A program made the translations under genes and the position numbers. Positions 39,849 through 50,183 of a stretch of 64,000 bases of DNA are shown piece by piece. Source of the DNA: Castellaniella daejeonensis (lineage in GTDB: Bacteria; Pseudomonadota; Gammaproteobacteria; Burkholderiales; Burkholderiaceae_B); NCBI RefSeq assembly GCF_039523555.1, contig NZ_BAAAFN010000020.1, forward strand, positions 13,170 through 77,169. The letters run 5' to 3'. The notes beneath the pieces are model-generated. The model made no database searches. It saw only the letters and a program-made list of their open reading frames with translations, and was not told the DNA's origin. Each line of letters opens with the position of its first letter. Position 1 is the stretch's first letter.

Positions 39849-40280
39849 ATGACCCAATTGCGATTGAGCCTTATCGACAGCGATGAGGACTACCTGGCCA
39901 GCTTCGCCGTCATGCGCGAACTGCGGCCGCATCTGCCGGACGTCGCCACGTTCACCGCGCAAGCGCGCCGCCAGGCAGCGCAGGGGTATCGCCTGCTGGC
40001 CGCATGGCAGGACGGTCAGGTCAAGGCACTGGCGGGTTACCGCCTTCAGGAGAACCTCCTGTACGGGCGCTTTCTCTACGTCGATGACCTGGTGGCCGCC
40101 GCCGATGCCCGCCGCCACGGCCTCGGTGCCAGGCTGATCGACGCATTGCGTGAAGAAGCGCGCAAGCAGGACTGCAAGCACTTCGTCCTGGATACGGCCC
40201 TGGGAAATTCCCTGGGACAACGTTTCTATTTTCGGCAGGGCCTGTTGGCCACGGGCATGCATTTCCGCCAGCCGCTATAA
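39849..40280 (+). CDS. GNAT-family N-acetyltransferase
   Basis: 143 residues with the GNAT acetyl-CoA core FLYVDDLVAAADARRHGLGARLIDAL split over residues 75-105 and the FVLDTALGNSLGQRFYFRQG strand. AAGGA lies 7 bases before ATG 39849. Next to and divergent from a MocR regulator; target unknown. Confidence 0.86.
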   Translation: MTQLRLSLIDSDEDYLASFAVMRELRPHLPDVATFTAQARRQAAQGYRLLAAWQDGQVKALAGYRLQENLLYGRFLYVDDLVAAADARRHGLGARLIDALREEARKQDCKHFVLDTALGNSLGQRFYFRQGLLATGMHFRQPL

Positions 40281-40339
40281 ACCGCACGCGCGACGCATGC
40301 GACCGCGCCCCCGAAACTTTTCAATCGCAGGAACTTCTG

Positions 40340-40774
40340 ATGAGCACCCCGAAACGTTTGCCTTATTACACCCTCTCGCCCGAAGCCTACCGTGGGCTCG
40401 GTGCCACAAAGGCCGCCCTGGAGAAAAGCAGCCTCGGCAAGGAACTCATCGAGCTGGTCTGGCTGCGGATGTCGCAGATCAACGGCTGCGCCTTCTGCCT
40501 GGAAATGCACGCAAAGGCGCTGCGTGCCGGTGGCGTGCCGGATGCCAAGCTGGACAGCCTCGCCGGATGGCGCGTGGGCGAGCATTTCACCGAACGGGAA
40601 CGCGCCGCACTGGCCTGGACCGAGGCGCTGACACATGTGGACCGGACGCATGCGCCCGACGAGGATTACGAGCCGCTCAAGGCGCACTTCAGCGATGTCG
40701 AAATTTCGGACCTGTGCTTTGCCATTGCGCTGATGAGCGCATTCAACCGGCTGGCGATCGGGATGCGGCAATAA
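40340..40774 (+). CDS. Carboxymuconolactone decarboxylase / AhpD-like protein
   Basis: 144 residues; the AhpD-like redox motif is in SQINGCAFCLEMHAKALR with CxxC and the following His. Such proteins are often alkylhydroperoxidase-like. It lies between a GNAT gene and an azoreductase gene on the same strand, so a small redox-stress operon is plausible. Confidence 0.87.
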   Translation: MSTPKRLPYYTLSPEAYRGLGATKAALEKSSLGKELIELVWLRMSQINGCAFCLEMHAKALRAGGVPDAKLDSLAGWRVGEHFTERERAALAWTEALTHVDRTHAPDEDYEPLKAHFSDVEISDLCFAIALMSAFNRLAIGMRQ

Positions 40775-40801
40775 CGGGGCGCAGCCCATGGAAGGTCTGT
40801 C

Positions 40802-41440
40802 ATGAAAATCCTGCACATCGATTGCAGCCCGAGAAAAGAGTCGCACAGCCGAAAGCTTTCGGCTGCAATCCTTGCGCGGCTTTTCGCCATCGACTCCGAA
40901 ATCTTCGTCATACGCCGTGATCTGGGCCTGAATCCCATACCTCATCCGGAGGCCGGCTACGCCGCCGCTCTATCCTCGCCAGGGGCATGGGTCTCCGGGC
41001 GGCCGAACCCGGCTACATCATTGTCGGAAGAATTGATCCAGGAAATCGAGGCCGCCGACGCGCTTGTCATTGGCACGCCGATGAACAATTTCACGGTCCC
41101 TTCCGTACTCAAGGCCTGGATCGATCAAATTCTGCGGATGGGCCGCACGATCGGGGTGGCGCCGACAGGAGAAAAAACAGGCCTGCTGCAAGACAGGCCC
41201 GTTTATATCGGCATCGCTTCCGGGGGCGTGTTCACGGGCGATCGTGCGAGACAGCCGGACTTCCTGACGCCTTATCTGACAGCCGCTTTCGGCTGCGTGG
41301 GTTTGACTTCGCTGCAATTCTTCCCCCTGCAGGCAACCGCGTTCCTCGATGGCGGCCGGTTGACGGCGGATCAAGACGCCCTGCTCACCACCATGGATAC
41401 GACAAGGATCGACGCCAGGGTGACCGGGGATATCGGATGA
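40802..41440 (+). CDS. FMN-dependent NADH-azoreductase-like flavodoxin-fold protein
   Basis: 212 residues. Flavodoxin-like quinone/azo reductase with the FMN phosphate loop DCSPRKESHSRKLS, the TPMNNFTVPSVLKAWID motif and the GVFTGDRARQPDFLTPYL region of AzoR. Reduces quinones or azo compounds with NADH. 27 bp after the AhpD-like gene. Confidence 0.88.
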   Translation: MKILHIDCSPRKESHSRKLSAAILARLFAIDSEIFVIRRDLGLNPIPHPEAGYAAALSSPGAWVSGRPNPATSLSEELIQEIEAADALVIGTPMNNFTVPSVLKAWIDQILRMGRTIGVAPTGEKTGLLQDRPVYIGIASGGVFTGDRARQPDFLTPYLTAAFGCVGLTSLQFFPLQATAFLDGGRLTADQDALLTTMDTTRIDARVTGDIG

Positions 41441-41518
41441 CGAATCCCGCATTTTCAGGGGTGGCGTGGCTGGCTCGGGAAAAGAAATCCCGACCGGCCA
41501 GGCCTGAAGGCGGCCCCG

Positions 41519-41914
41519 CTACCTGGACGCGAACATCTCGAACACCTGCTTGCCCGTGAATTTCTTCGTTTGATTCTTCAATTCGTAGTAAGCGGGCTTC
41601 TCGTCGATGAAGACCTCGTTGGCCAGCTGGAACGCCTGGTCCTGGAAGACACCGACGGGCAGGATGTACTCATCGCCTTGCAGCAGGCGATAGAAGAGAT
41701 GCGTGCCGCATGTCGGGCAGAACCCGCGCTCGGCCCACTCGGATGAGCGGTAGGTCCGCGGCGCGGGGCCGGAGAACCCGACTTCGGTCCCGCAATGGAC
41801 CGCGAACATGGGGCCACCCGACCAGCGCCGGCACATGGAGCAATGGCAAATCCCGATCTGCTCGCGATCAGGCGCCGTGACCTCGATGGAACCGCAAAGG
41901 CATTTTCCTTTCAT
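41519..41914 (-). CDS. GFA-family (glutathione-dependent formaldehyde-activating-like) protein
   Basis: 131 residues with zinc cysteines CLCGS, CHCSMCRRWSG and CPTCGTHLFYR. ATG 41912-41914 was chosen because CGGAG precedes it. Real substrate unknown; GFA proteins rarely act on glutathione. Confidence 0.88.
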   Translation of the reverse strand: MKGKCLCGSIEVTAPDREQIGICHCSMCRRWSGGPMFAVHCGTEVGFSGPAPRTYRSSEWAERGFCPTCGTHLFYRLLQGDEYILPVGVFQDQAFQLANEVFIDEKPAYYELKNQTKKFTGKQVFEMFASR

Positions 41915-42004
41915 AACAACTCCGGGACCGAAAAAGGGGAAACGAGGCAACTGACGTCACTATCATAGAACCATCTGCATGCCTCACACGCAAGGACGAC
42001 GCCC

Positions 42005-44410
42005 ATGAACACGACCGGCCCAGGCAGGAGCAAATCCCAGATCATCGGCGGGGCGATACTGATCCTGATTGCCCTCTACGCGCTGATCGGCGGCATCTGG
42101 CTGGCGGCGCTGGGGGGTTCGTGGTACTACGCCGCACTGGGCGTGGCGCTGCTGGCGAGCGCCTGGCTGCTCCTGCGGCACAGGACAGCGGGGTTGTGGC
42201 TCTATGCGCTGGTCCTGGCAGCCACCCTGGCCTGGGGCCTGTGGGAAACGGGCGCCGACTTCTGGGCGCTGGCGCCACGCTACGACCTGTTGTTCCTGCT
42301 GGGCCTGTGGCTGCTGCTGCCGTCCGCCACGCGCGGCTTCGCCGCCGTACGCCCCGCGAAGATCGCCATGGGGGCGGCGATGCTGTGCATGCTGGCGGTG
42401 CTGGGCTACGGCCTGATCGACGATCCGCAGGAAATCGATGGCACGTTCGCCCGCGCACAACCGGCCCAGGCGCAGCCGGTGCCCGGCGTGGCCAACGAAG
42501 ACTGGCCCGCCTACGGGCGCACGGAAGGCGGCGTGCGTTATTCGCCGCTGGCGCAGATCAACGAAGAAAACGTCAAGGACCTGGAAGTGGCCTGGGTCTA
42601 CCGCACGGGCGACTTCCGCACCGGGGACGACTCCGTCGAGACAACCAACGAGGTCACGCCGATCAAGGTCGGCAACACGCTGTTCCTGTGCACGCCGCAC
42701 CAGTTCCTGGACGCGCTCGACGCCGCCACTGGCCGGCGCCTGTGGCGCTACGATCCGCAGCTGAAGGCCGACAAGACCTTCCAGCACCTGACCTGCCGGG
42801 GCGTCTCCTACCATGACGCGAACAATGCCGTGCGCTTCCCGGCCAGCGCCGCCAAGGCCGACGGCCAGGTGCCGTCCCTGTGCCCGCGCAAAGTGCTGCT
42901 GCCCACCAACGACGGGCGCCTGATCGCCGTGAATGCCGACAACGGCCAGGCATGCAAGGATTTCGGCCTGAACGGCGAAATCGACCTGCAGCAGAACATG
43001 CCCCATGCCTACCCTGGCGGCTACAACCCGACGTCGCCACCGGTGGTCACGGCATCGACCATCGTCATCGGCGGCTCGGTGACCGACAACTTCTCGAACC
43101 GCGAGCCTTCCGGGGTGATCCGCGGCTACGACGTGCGCACCGGCGCGCTGAAATGGGTCTTCGACACCGGCGCCGAAGACCCCAACGCCATGCCGGGCGA
43201 GCAGACGAAGTTCGCGCACAATTCGCCCAACGCCTGGGCGCCGCTGGCCTACGACGCGCAGACCGACGTGGTCTACATCCCCACCGGCGTGGGCACGCCC
43301 GACATCTGGGGCGGAGACCGCGGTCCCCTGAAGGAGCGCTACGCCAATTCCGTGCTGGCGCTGGATGCCTCCACGGGCCACCTGATCTGGCACTTCCAGA
43401 CCACGCATCACGATCTATGGGACATGGACGTGCCCGCGCAGCCTTCGCTGATGGACGTGACGACGCGCGATGGCCAGACCGTGCCGGCCATCTACGTGCT
43501 TACCAAGACCGGCAATGTGTTCGTACTGGACCGCCGCAACGGCCGGCCCATCGTGCCGGTGACGGAGAAAGCCGTGCCGCAGCGCGTGGCGCGCGGGCCG
43601 CAGACCAGGGACGAGCACTATGCCCCCACCCAGCCGTTCTCGGCGCTGAACCTGGCACCGGCCGGCAAGCTCACCGACAAGGACATGTGGGGCGCCACCC
43701 TGCTGGACCAGCTGATGTGCCGCGTGATCTTCCGGCTCTACAACTACGATGGCATCTACACGCCGCCGTCCGAGAACGGCACGCTGGTGTTCCCGGGCAA
43801 CCTGGGCGTGTTCGAATGGGGCGGCATGTCGGTCAACCGGGATCGCCAGGTGGCCCTGGCAAACCCGATCGGCCTGCCGTTCGTCTCCCGGCTCATCCCC
43901 GAAAACCCGGACCGCGACGTCAGCGTGAAGGGCGCCGGCACGGAAAGCGGCGTGCAGCCGATGTACGGCGCGCCGTACGGCGTCGAGCTGACCCCGTTCC
44001 TGTCGCCGCTGGGGCTGCCGTGCAAGGCGCCGGCATGGGGCTATGTGGCCGGAGTGGACCTGCAGAGCAACCAGATGGTGTGGAAGAAACGCATCGGCAC
44101 CATCCGCGACAGCCTGCCGCACCTGTTCCAGCTACCGCCGCTGAAGATCGGCGTGCCGGGCCTGGGAGGCCCCATCTCGACCGCGGGCAACGTGATGTTC
44201 GTGGCAGCGACGCAGGACGACTACCTGCGCGCGTTCGACGTGAGCGACGGCACGCTGCTGTGGGAAGCGCGCCTGCCCGCCGGCGGCCAGGCCACGCCGA
44301 TGACCTACGCGGTCGACGGCAGGCAGTATGTGGTGATCATGGCCGGAGGCCATGGTTCGTTTGGCACCCGGATGGGAGACTACCTGGTGGCCTACGCCCT
44401 GCCGGGCTGA
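42005..44410 (+). CDS. Membrane-bound PQQ-dependent dehydrogenase (glucose/quinate/shikimate family)
   Basis: 801 residues: an N-terminal membrane anchor with about four or five helices (residues 10-140) and a periplasmic eight-bladed beta-propeller with tryptophan-docking repeats (WAYGRTEGGVRYSPLAQIN-type start, ALDASTGHLIWHFQTTHHDLWDMD, LNLAPAGKLTDKDMWG). Oxidises sugars or cyclic acids and passes electrons to ubiquinone. PQQ synthesis genes are not in the window. Confidence 0.93.
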   Translation: MNTTGPGRSKSQIIGGAILILIALYALIGGIWLAALGGSWYYAALGVALLASAWLLLRHRTAGLWLYALVLAATLAWGLWETGADFWALAPRYDLLFLLGLWLLLPSATRGFAAVRPAKIAMGAAMLCMLAVLGYGLIDDPQEIDGTFARAQPAQAQPVPGVANEDWPAYGRTEGGVRYSPLAQINEENVKDLEVAWVYRTGDFRTGDDSVETTNEVTPIKVGNTLFLCTPHQFLDALDAATGRRLWRYDPQLKADKTFQHLTCRGVSYHDANNAVRFPASAAKADGQVPSLCPRKVLLPTNDGRLIAVNADNGQACKDFGLNGEIDLQQNMPHAYPGGYNPTSPPVVTASTIVIGGSVTDNFSNREPSGVIRGYDVRTGALKWVFDTGAEDPNAMPGEQTKFAHNSPNAWAPLAYDAQTDVVYIPTGVGTPDIWGGDRGPLKERYANSVLALDASTGHLIWHFQTTHHDLWDMDVPAQPSLMDVTTRDGQTVPAIYVLTKTGNVFVLDRRNGRPIVPVTEKAVPQRVARGPQTRDEHYAPTQPFSALNLAPAGKLTDKDMWGATLLDQLMCRVIFRLYNYDGIYTPPSENGTLVFPGNLGVFEWGGMSVNRDRQVALANPIGLPFVSRLIPENPDRDVSVKGAGTESGVQPMYGAPYGVELTPFLSPLGLPCKAPAWGYVAGVDLQSNQMVWKKRIGTIRDSLPHLFQLPPLKIGVPGLGGPISTAGNVMFVAATQDDYLRAFDVSDGTLLWEARLPAGGQATPMTYAVDGRQYVVIMAGGHGSFGTRMGDYLVAYALPG

Positions 44411-44412
44411 GG

Positions 44413-45021
44413 TCATTCGACGACCCGGGCCGTGCGCGCCCCGCAGGCGCGCACCAGTGCTTCATCATGGCTGGCGAACAGCACGACACGGTCCCGGGAC
44501 CAGGCCTTGAACTGCTCGGCCAGCGCCGCGCGGGCCTGTGCGTCCAGCCCGTTGCTCGGCCCATCGGCGACGACGACGGCCGGATCGCCCAGTGCGGCGG
44601 CCGCCAGGAAGACCTTGCGGCGCGTGCCGGTCGACATCTGCTCGAAGCGCTTGTCCAGGTGCTGTTCCAGCCCCAGCCGGCCGGCCAGGTCCAGCACGGC
44701 GCCGTCCAGGGCGGCATTCTTCTGTGCGGCGGCCTGTTCCAGCCAGCCTCGCCCCGTGAGGGAAGGAAACGCCATGCAATCGTCGGGCACGTAGGCCAGG
44801 CGGGCCCTGGCCTGCCGCGGCGCATGGGCCAGGGAATGGCCGTCGATCCAGACATCGCCTTCGTCTGGCGCGATCACGCCCGCGATGATGCCCAGCAGGG
44901 TGGACTTGCCGGTGCTGTCTTCTTCGCAGAACGCCACGCAGCCGGGCTCGAACGCGCGGGTGAGCCCCTGGAAGACGAGATGATCGCCGTAGCGCTTGCC
45001 TAGATTGTCGATGCGTAGCAT
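44413..45021 (-). CDS. Divergent ABC transporter ATP-binding protein
   Basis: 202 residues with an ABC fold but altered catalytic motifs: Walker A reads EEDSTGKST (first Gly lost), the signature reads MSTGTRRK instead of LSGGQ, and Walker B reads VVVADGPSNGLD so the catalytic Glu is Gly. The H-loop LFASHDEALV is kept. ATG 45019-45021 gives the usual MLRIDNLGKRYGD start. No permease partner adjoins it. It may be weakly active or regulatory. Confidence 0.75.
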   Translation of the reverse strand: MLRIDNLGKRYGDHLVFQGLTRAFEPGCVAFCEEDSTGKSTLLGIIAGVIAPDEGDVWIDGHSLAHAPRQARARLAYVPDDCMAFPSLTGRGWLEQAAAQKNAALDGAVLDLAGRLGLEQHLDKRFEQMSTGTRRKVFLAAAALGDPAVVVADGPSNGLDAQARAALAEQFKAWSRDRVVLFASHDEALVRACGARTARVVE

Positions 45022-45247
45022 GCCCGCAAGTGTACGCACGTTACACAATTTCTGAAAGAACGGGCGTTCCTGTGCGATTTTGTCAGCGGAGCCTACCATC
45101 CCGGCCGCACCGCGCTCCCCTGCCGGCAGAGGGGCGCGGCGCCGATCCCGGCCGGCGCAGCCCATTGCCCCTGTCCGACCTGCTTACAATGCCTTCTGGA
45201 ACGCCTTGATAAGGTGCCCTTGAGACCATTCTTATCAGGAGGCGCTC

Positions 45248-45469
45248 ATGACCAAGACAATACTCACGTTCCTTGCCATCCTCGCAAGCGGCAGCATCCT
45301 GGCTGCCTGCTCGTCGCCATCCACCGTCACCACGCAGGACGGCCGCACCGACTACACCGCCGACGCGCCGAACACCGACACGGACGACGGCTTCGTCACC
45401 TATGAAAAGGGCGGCCGCGAAGTCAAGGTCAACAAGTCCGACGTCAAGCGGATCGAGGAAGTGGACTAG
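45248..45469 (+). CDS. YgdI/YgdR-like small lipoprotein
   Basis: 73 residues: lipoprotein signal with lipobox ILAAC, then a DUF903-like SH3-type domain (TVTTQDGRTDYTAD, KSDVKRIEEVD). Function unknown; likely outer-membrane anchored. AGGAGGCGC precedes ATG 45248. Confidence 0.87.
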   Translation: MTKTILTFLAILASGSILAACSSPSTVTTQDGRTDYTADAPNTDTDDGFVTYEKGGREVKVNKSDVKRIEEVD

Positions 45470-45541
45470 CAGGGCCGGCCCCACGCCCGGCCTTGCATTC
45501 CGGGGCCGCCTGCATAAAATGGACCGCAATGGGGTATCGCC

Positions 45542-46186
45542 ATGAGGTTCGACATGAGGATCCTCGAAACGATTCAATCGCAGGCGGACGCAATGGGCCT
45601 GCCGCTCTACGCGGTGACCCTGAGCACCGTGGCCAAGCCCGACGCGCCGCCCGTCCTGATCCTGCACTGGCACGGATTCAGGCGCCACACCCCCGTCCAG
45701 GTGCCCGGGATCGAAATCCCGCCCCGTCCGGTGCCCGGCTCGGCAATGCAGATCGACGTACGCTGGCGCCGGATCGAAACCCTGGACGAGGCCATGCTGG
45801 AAGCCGCCTGGCGCCTGGGCGCGTGGGATCTCGAACGCAGCAACCACCGTCCCTGGTGGCGCCTGAACGCCCCGGTCAGCGAGACCATGGCCTGCCACCG
45901 CGCGTTCGGCTCCTACCCGGATGAACCCGAAGGACGCATGGCCATCGTGGATGCGCCCGATCTCGACGCCCTGCTGGATCTCGCCGCCACAAAAGGATAT
46001 GTGCGCTGGCTGTTCCGGCCTCGGGCCGCCGGCGTCTGGGGCAGCCTGGACGAAGACGACATCACGCTGCACGACGGCCGCACGCGCCAGGATGCGTGCC
46101 CGGTCACGCCCATGCCCTACGATCGCCACCGCAGCGGCCGGGACGTATACCGCCTGGGCAGGGGCCGGCGCCTGCTGCACGGGTAG
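45542..46186 (+). CDS. Hypothetical protein, about 214 residues
   Basis: A soluble-looking protein that I do not recognise. Start ATG 45542 (ATG 45554 possible). Composition and codon usage match the host, with Trp-rich stretches (ILHWHGFRRH, RSNHRPWWRLN, YVRWLFRPRAAGVW) and no signal or membrane helix. It lies between a small lipoprotein gene and groES. Confidence 0.65.
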   Translation: MRFDMRILETIQSQADAMGLPLYAVTLSTVAKPDAPPVLILHWHGFRRHTPVQVPGIEIPPRPVPGSAMQIDVRWRRIETLDEAMLEAAWRLGAWDLERSNHRPWWRLNAPVSETMACHRAFGSYPDEPEGRMAIVDAPDLDALLDLAATKGYVRWLFRPRAAGVWGSLDEDDITLHDGRTRQDACPVTPMPYDRHRSGRDVYRLGRGRRLLHG

Positions 46187-46229
46187 GCCTGCCTGCCCGA
46201 ATGATGTTTCATCTGGTTTCAATCTCGGG

Positions 46230-46258
46230 CTTGAATCCCCCGCCGCCGGCCACTATCT
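46230..46258 (+). promoter_or_regulatory. Sigma-32 promoter of groESL
   Basis: CTTGAA (46230-46235) followed after 14-15 bases by CACTATCT (46251-46258), close to the sigma-32 -10 CCCCATNT. About 110 bp before groES. No CIRCE repeat is visible. Confidence 0.65.
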
Positions 46259-46371
46259 GAACCATCGCAGCACCCCGGCTGCCTGGATCGGCGCACCCCG
46301 GAGACCCGTGCTCCGCGGGCCTGCGCCCCGTCCTGATTCCTTTTTGGTGATCTGCAACAAGGAGATTGATC

Positions 46372-46689
46372 ATGGAGATTCGTCCCCTTCACGACCGGAT
46401 CGTCGTCAAGCGAATCGAACAGGAACGCACGACGGCATCCGGCATCGTGATTCCCGACTCTGCCAAGGAAAAGCCCGAACAGGGCGAAGTCATCGCCGTG
46501 GGCAACGGCAAGCGGCTTGAGAACGGCACCCTGCGCGCCCTGGACCTGAAGGTCGGCGAGCGCATCCTGTTCGGCAAATATGCCGGCCAGGCCGTCAAGG
46601 TCGATGGCCAGGAATACCTGGTCATGCGCGAAGACGAGGTGCTGGCCGTCATCGAAGGCGAGCCCCAGGCCGCCAAGAAAGCCGCCTGA
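46372..46689 (+). CDS. groES: Co-chaperonin GroES
   Basis: 105 residues, slightly longer than the usual 96-97 because of a C-terminal EPQAAKKAA tail. Typical IRPLHDRIVVKRIEQE start, mobile loop around ERTTASGIVIPDSAKEK. AAGGAG lies just upstream of ATG 46372. Cap of the GroEL cage. Confidence 0.97.
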   Translation: MEIRPLHDRIVVKRIEQERTTASGIVIPDSAKEKPEQGEVIAVGNGKRLENGTLRALDLKVGERILFGKYAGQAVKVDGQEYLVMREDEVLAVIEGEPQAAKKAA

Positions 46690-46719
46690 ACTTTTTTCAC
46701 GGATTCCAGGAGTATCGAG

Positions 46720-48339
<1,620 letters not shown>

Positions 48340-48372
48340 TCCAGCTGCGGTTCAGCGCCTTCAGCGCCGAAC

Positions 48373-48430
48373 GCCCGGCGGGTTCCCGCCCGCCGGGCAT
48401 GACGGGCCGCGCCTCCGGGCGCGGCCCGTC
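48373..48430 (+). terminator. Two consecutive GC-rich hairpins after groEL
   Basis: A 10-bp stem (GCCCGGCGGG, 48373-48398) followed by a perfect 13-bp stem with TCCG loop (48401-48430). There is no U-run, because a TATAAT hexamer starts two bases later (48432-48437). Likely groESL transcript end or mRNA 3' protection. Confidence 0.55.
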
Positions 48431-48451
48431 GTATAATCCCCCCGCAATCCC

Positions 48452-48482
48452 ATGGGTTCCCTCACCCCATCCACCAAAAAGG
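48452..48482 (+). promoter_or_regulatory. Candidate preQ1 class I riboswitch upstream of the queuosine-precursor transporter
   Basis: ATGGG (48452-48456) pairs with CCCAT (48466-48470) to form P1, and CCT in the loop (48460-48462) can pair with AGG (48480-48482) after an A-rich linker ACCAAAAA, as in the compact H-type pseudoknot of preQ1-I. The AGG is the SD of the gene at 48488, so ligand binding would hide it. The downstream gene is a queuosine-precursor transporter, the expected target. No search was run. Confidence 0.6.
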
Positions 48483-48487
48483 CTCAC

Positions 48488-49156
48488 ATGACTTCCACAT
48501 CCCTGCCGCAGCCGCGGGTTTCGTTCTATCTCGCCCTGCTGGTCGCATTCCACATCCTCATCATCATCGCCAGCAACTACCTGGTGCAGCTGCCCATCGA
48601 CCTGTTCGGCTTCCACAGCACCTGGGGCGCCTTCAGCTTTCCCTTCATCTTCCTGGCCACCGACCTGACCGTGCGCCTGATCGGCAAGGCCGAGGCGCGC
48701 CGCGTGATCCTGCGCGCCATGATCCCGGCGCTGGTCGTCTCCTACGTCGTATCGGTGCTGTTCCACGAAGGCCGCTTCAACGGTTTTGCCGCACTGGGCG
48801 AATTCAACACATTCGTCTTCCGCATCGCCTTCGCCAGCTTCGCGGCCTACGTCCTGGGCCAGCTGCTGGACGTGCGCGTGTTCGACCGCATGCGACGCGG
48901 CTACGTGCAATGGTGGGTGGCGCCCGCGGCATCCGCCGTGCTCGGGCAGGCGCTGGACACCCTGGCCTTCTTCGGCATCGCCTTCTGGCGCAGCGACAAC
49001 CCCTTCATGGCCGCCCACTGGGGAGAAATCGCCGCCGTGGACTACGCCATCAAGCTGACCGTCAGCCTGCTGCTGTTCGTGCCGATGTACGGCGTCGCCC
49101 TGAACACGATCGTGCGCATCATGAAACGGCGCGACGCCCTGCCGGCCACGGCGTGA
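48488..49156 (+). CDS. yhhQ: Queuosine precursor transporter (YhhQ/QPTR family)
   Basis: 222 residues, about six membrane helices, with the family features LVAFHILIIIASNYLVQLP, FLATDLTVRLIGKAEARRVI and QALDTLAFFGIAFW. Imports preQ0/preQ1. ATG 48488 is preferred to ATG 48452 because the region between looks like a preQ1 riboswitch with the SD at 48480. Overlaps queC by 3 bases. Confidence 0.9.
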   Translation: MTSTSLPQPRVSFYLALLVAFHILIIIASNYLVQLPIDLFGFHSTWGAFSFPFIFLATDLTVRLIGKAEARRVILRAMIPALVVSYVVSVLFHEGRFNGFAALGEFNTFVFRIAFASFAAYVLGQLLDVRVFDRMRRGYVQWWVAPAASAVLGQALDTLAFFGIAFWRSDNPFMAAHWGEIAAVDYAIKLTVSLLLFVPMYGVALNTIVRIMKRRDALPATA

Positions 49157-49875
49157 GCGCGCCCCGGCCCGCCCGCCGCGCCCTGGTCCTGTTTTCCGGC
49201 GGGCAGGATTCCACCACCTGCCTGGCCTGGGCGCTGGCGCATTGCAGCCACGTCGAGACCATCGGCTTCGACTACGGCCAGCGCCACCGTGCCGAACTGG
49301 ACTGTCGTGCCACGCTGCGCCAGCGCCTGGCCGGACTGCGGCCCGAATGGGCGCAGCGGATGGGAGACGACCATCTGCTGAATGTCGACGTGCTGGGCCA
49401 GCTGGGCGCCTCGGCCATGACCAGCGATATCGCCATCGCCCTGCAGGCCGACGGCCTGCCCAACACCTTCGTGCCGGGCCGCAACCTGCTGTTCTTCACC
49501 CTGGCTGCCGCGCTGGCCTACCGGCGCGGCCTGGACGTGCTGGTGGGCGGCATGTCGCAGACGGACTATTCCGGCTATCCGGACTGCCGCGACAACACCC
49601 TCAAGGCGCTGCAGGTGGCGCTGAGCCTGGGAATCGACCGTCCCCTGACGCTGGAAACCCCGCTGATGTGGCTGGACAAGGCCGACACCTGGGAGCTCGC
49701 CCGGGAACTGGGCGGCGACGCGCTGGCCGAACTGGTGCGCACCGACACCCATACCTGCTACCTGAACCGCCGCGACACCCTGCACGCCTGGGGCTACGGC
49801 TGCGGCGAATGCCCCGCCTGCGCGCTGCGCGCGCGGGGCCACCGCGACTGGCTGGCACGGCGGCAGGCCGGCTGA
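49153..49875 (+). CDS. queC: 7-cyano-7-deazaguanine synthase QueC
   Basis: 240 residues from GTG 49153 (overlapping the transporter stop). PP-loop SGGQDSTTC and the C-terminal zinc cysteines CYLNRRD...GCGECPAC. Makes preQ0 from CDG. Co-transcribed with the transporter, so the pathway may use both synthesis and uptake. Confidence 0.93.
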   Translation: MSAPRPARRALVLFSGGQDSTTCLAWALAHCSHVETIGFDYGQRHRAELDCRATLRQRLAGLRPEWAQRMGDDHLLNVDVLGQLGASAMTSDIAIALQADGLPNTFVPGRNLLFFTLAAALAYRRGLDVLVGGMSQTDYSGYPDCRDNTLKALQVALSLGIDRPLTLETPLMWLDKADTWELARELGGDALAELVRTDTHTCYLNRRDTLHAWGYGCGECPACALRARGHRDWLARRQAG

Positions 49876-49879
49876 AACC

Positions 49880-50073
49880 GCGCAGGCACCCGGCGTGGGA
49901 TGCCCGGCAAACGGCAGCTCGCGCCCGGCGTGAAGATGCGCACGCGATAGTCCGCCTGCGGCGTCGTCGGCTGCAGCAGGAAGATCGTCGGCGGCCATCA
50001 CCACCGCCAGGGGGTTGCCCTTCAGGGGTTCGCCGGAAAAGACGCCCACATGCTTGAAATCGAAGGTCTGCAT
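49880..50073 (-). pseudogene. Remnant of a phzF-family gene
   Basis: On the minus strand from ATG 50071-50073 the frame reads MQTFDFKHVGVFSGEPLKGN and on, a PhzF N-terminus. An internal deletion then joins a different frame carrying FLLQPTTPQADYRVRIFTPG, and one more base loss leads to ELPFAGHPTPGA; the C-terminal two thirds are gone. A decayed second phzF, unlike the intact copy at 16 kb. Confidence 0.7.
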
Positions 50074-50152
50074 GATGTGCGGCGCCATGCGGCGATGAGA
50101 AACAGGGATTTCGATTCTCGCGCCAATCGCGGGCGAGGCAGCGGCGATATAA

Positions 50153-50172
50153 TACTGTTTATTCATACAGCA
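50153..50172 (+). promoter_or_regulatory. LexA (SOS) box and -10 of umuDC
   Basis: TACTGTTTATTCATACAG (from 50153) fits CTGT-N8-ACAG. A TATAAT -10 (50148-50153) abuts it, so LexA binding would block initiation. ATG of umuD is at 50184. Confidence 0.9.
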
Positions 50173-50183
50173 ATCCGTTCGCC

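Noticed and set aside
49042..50166. A 374-residue leftward frame over queC
   Set aside because: Only its first 25 residues are PhzF-like (the remnant); the rest is antisense to queC.
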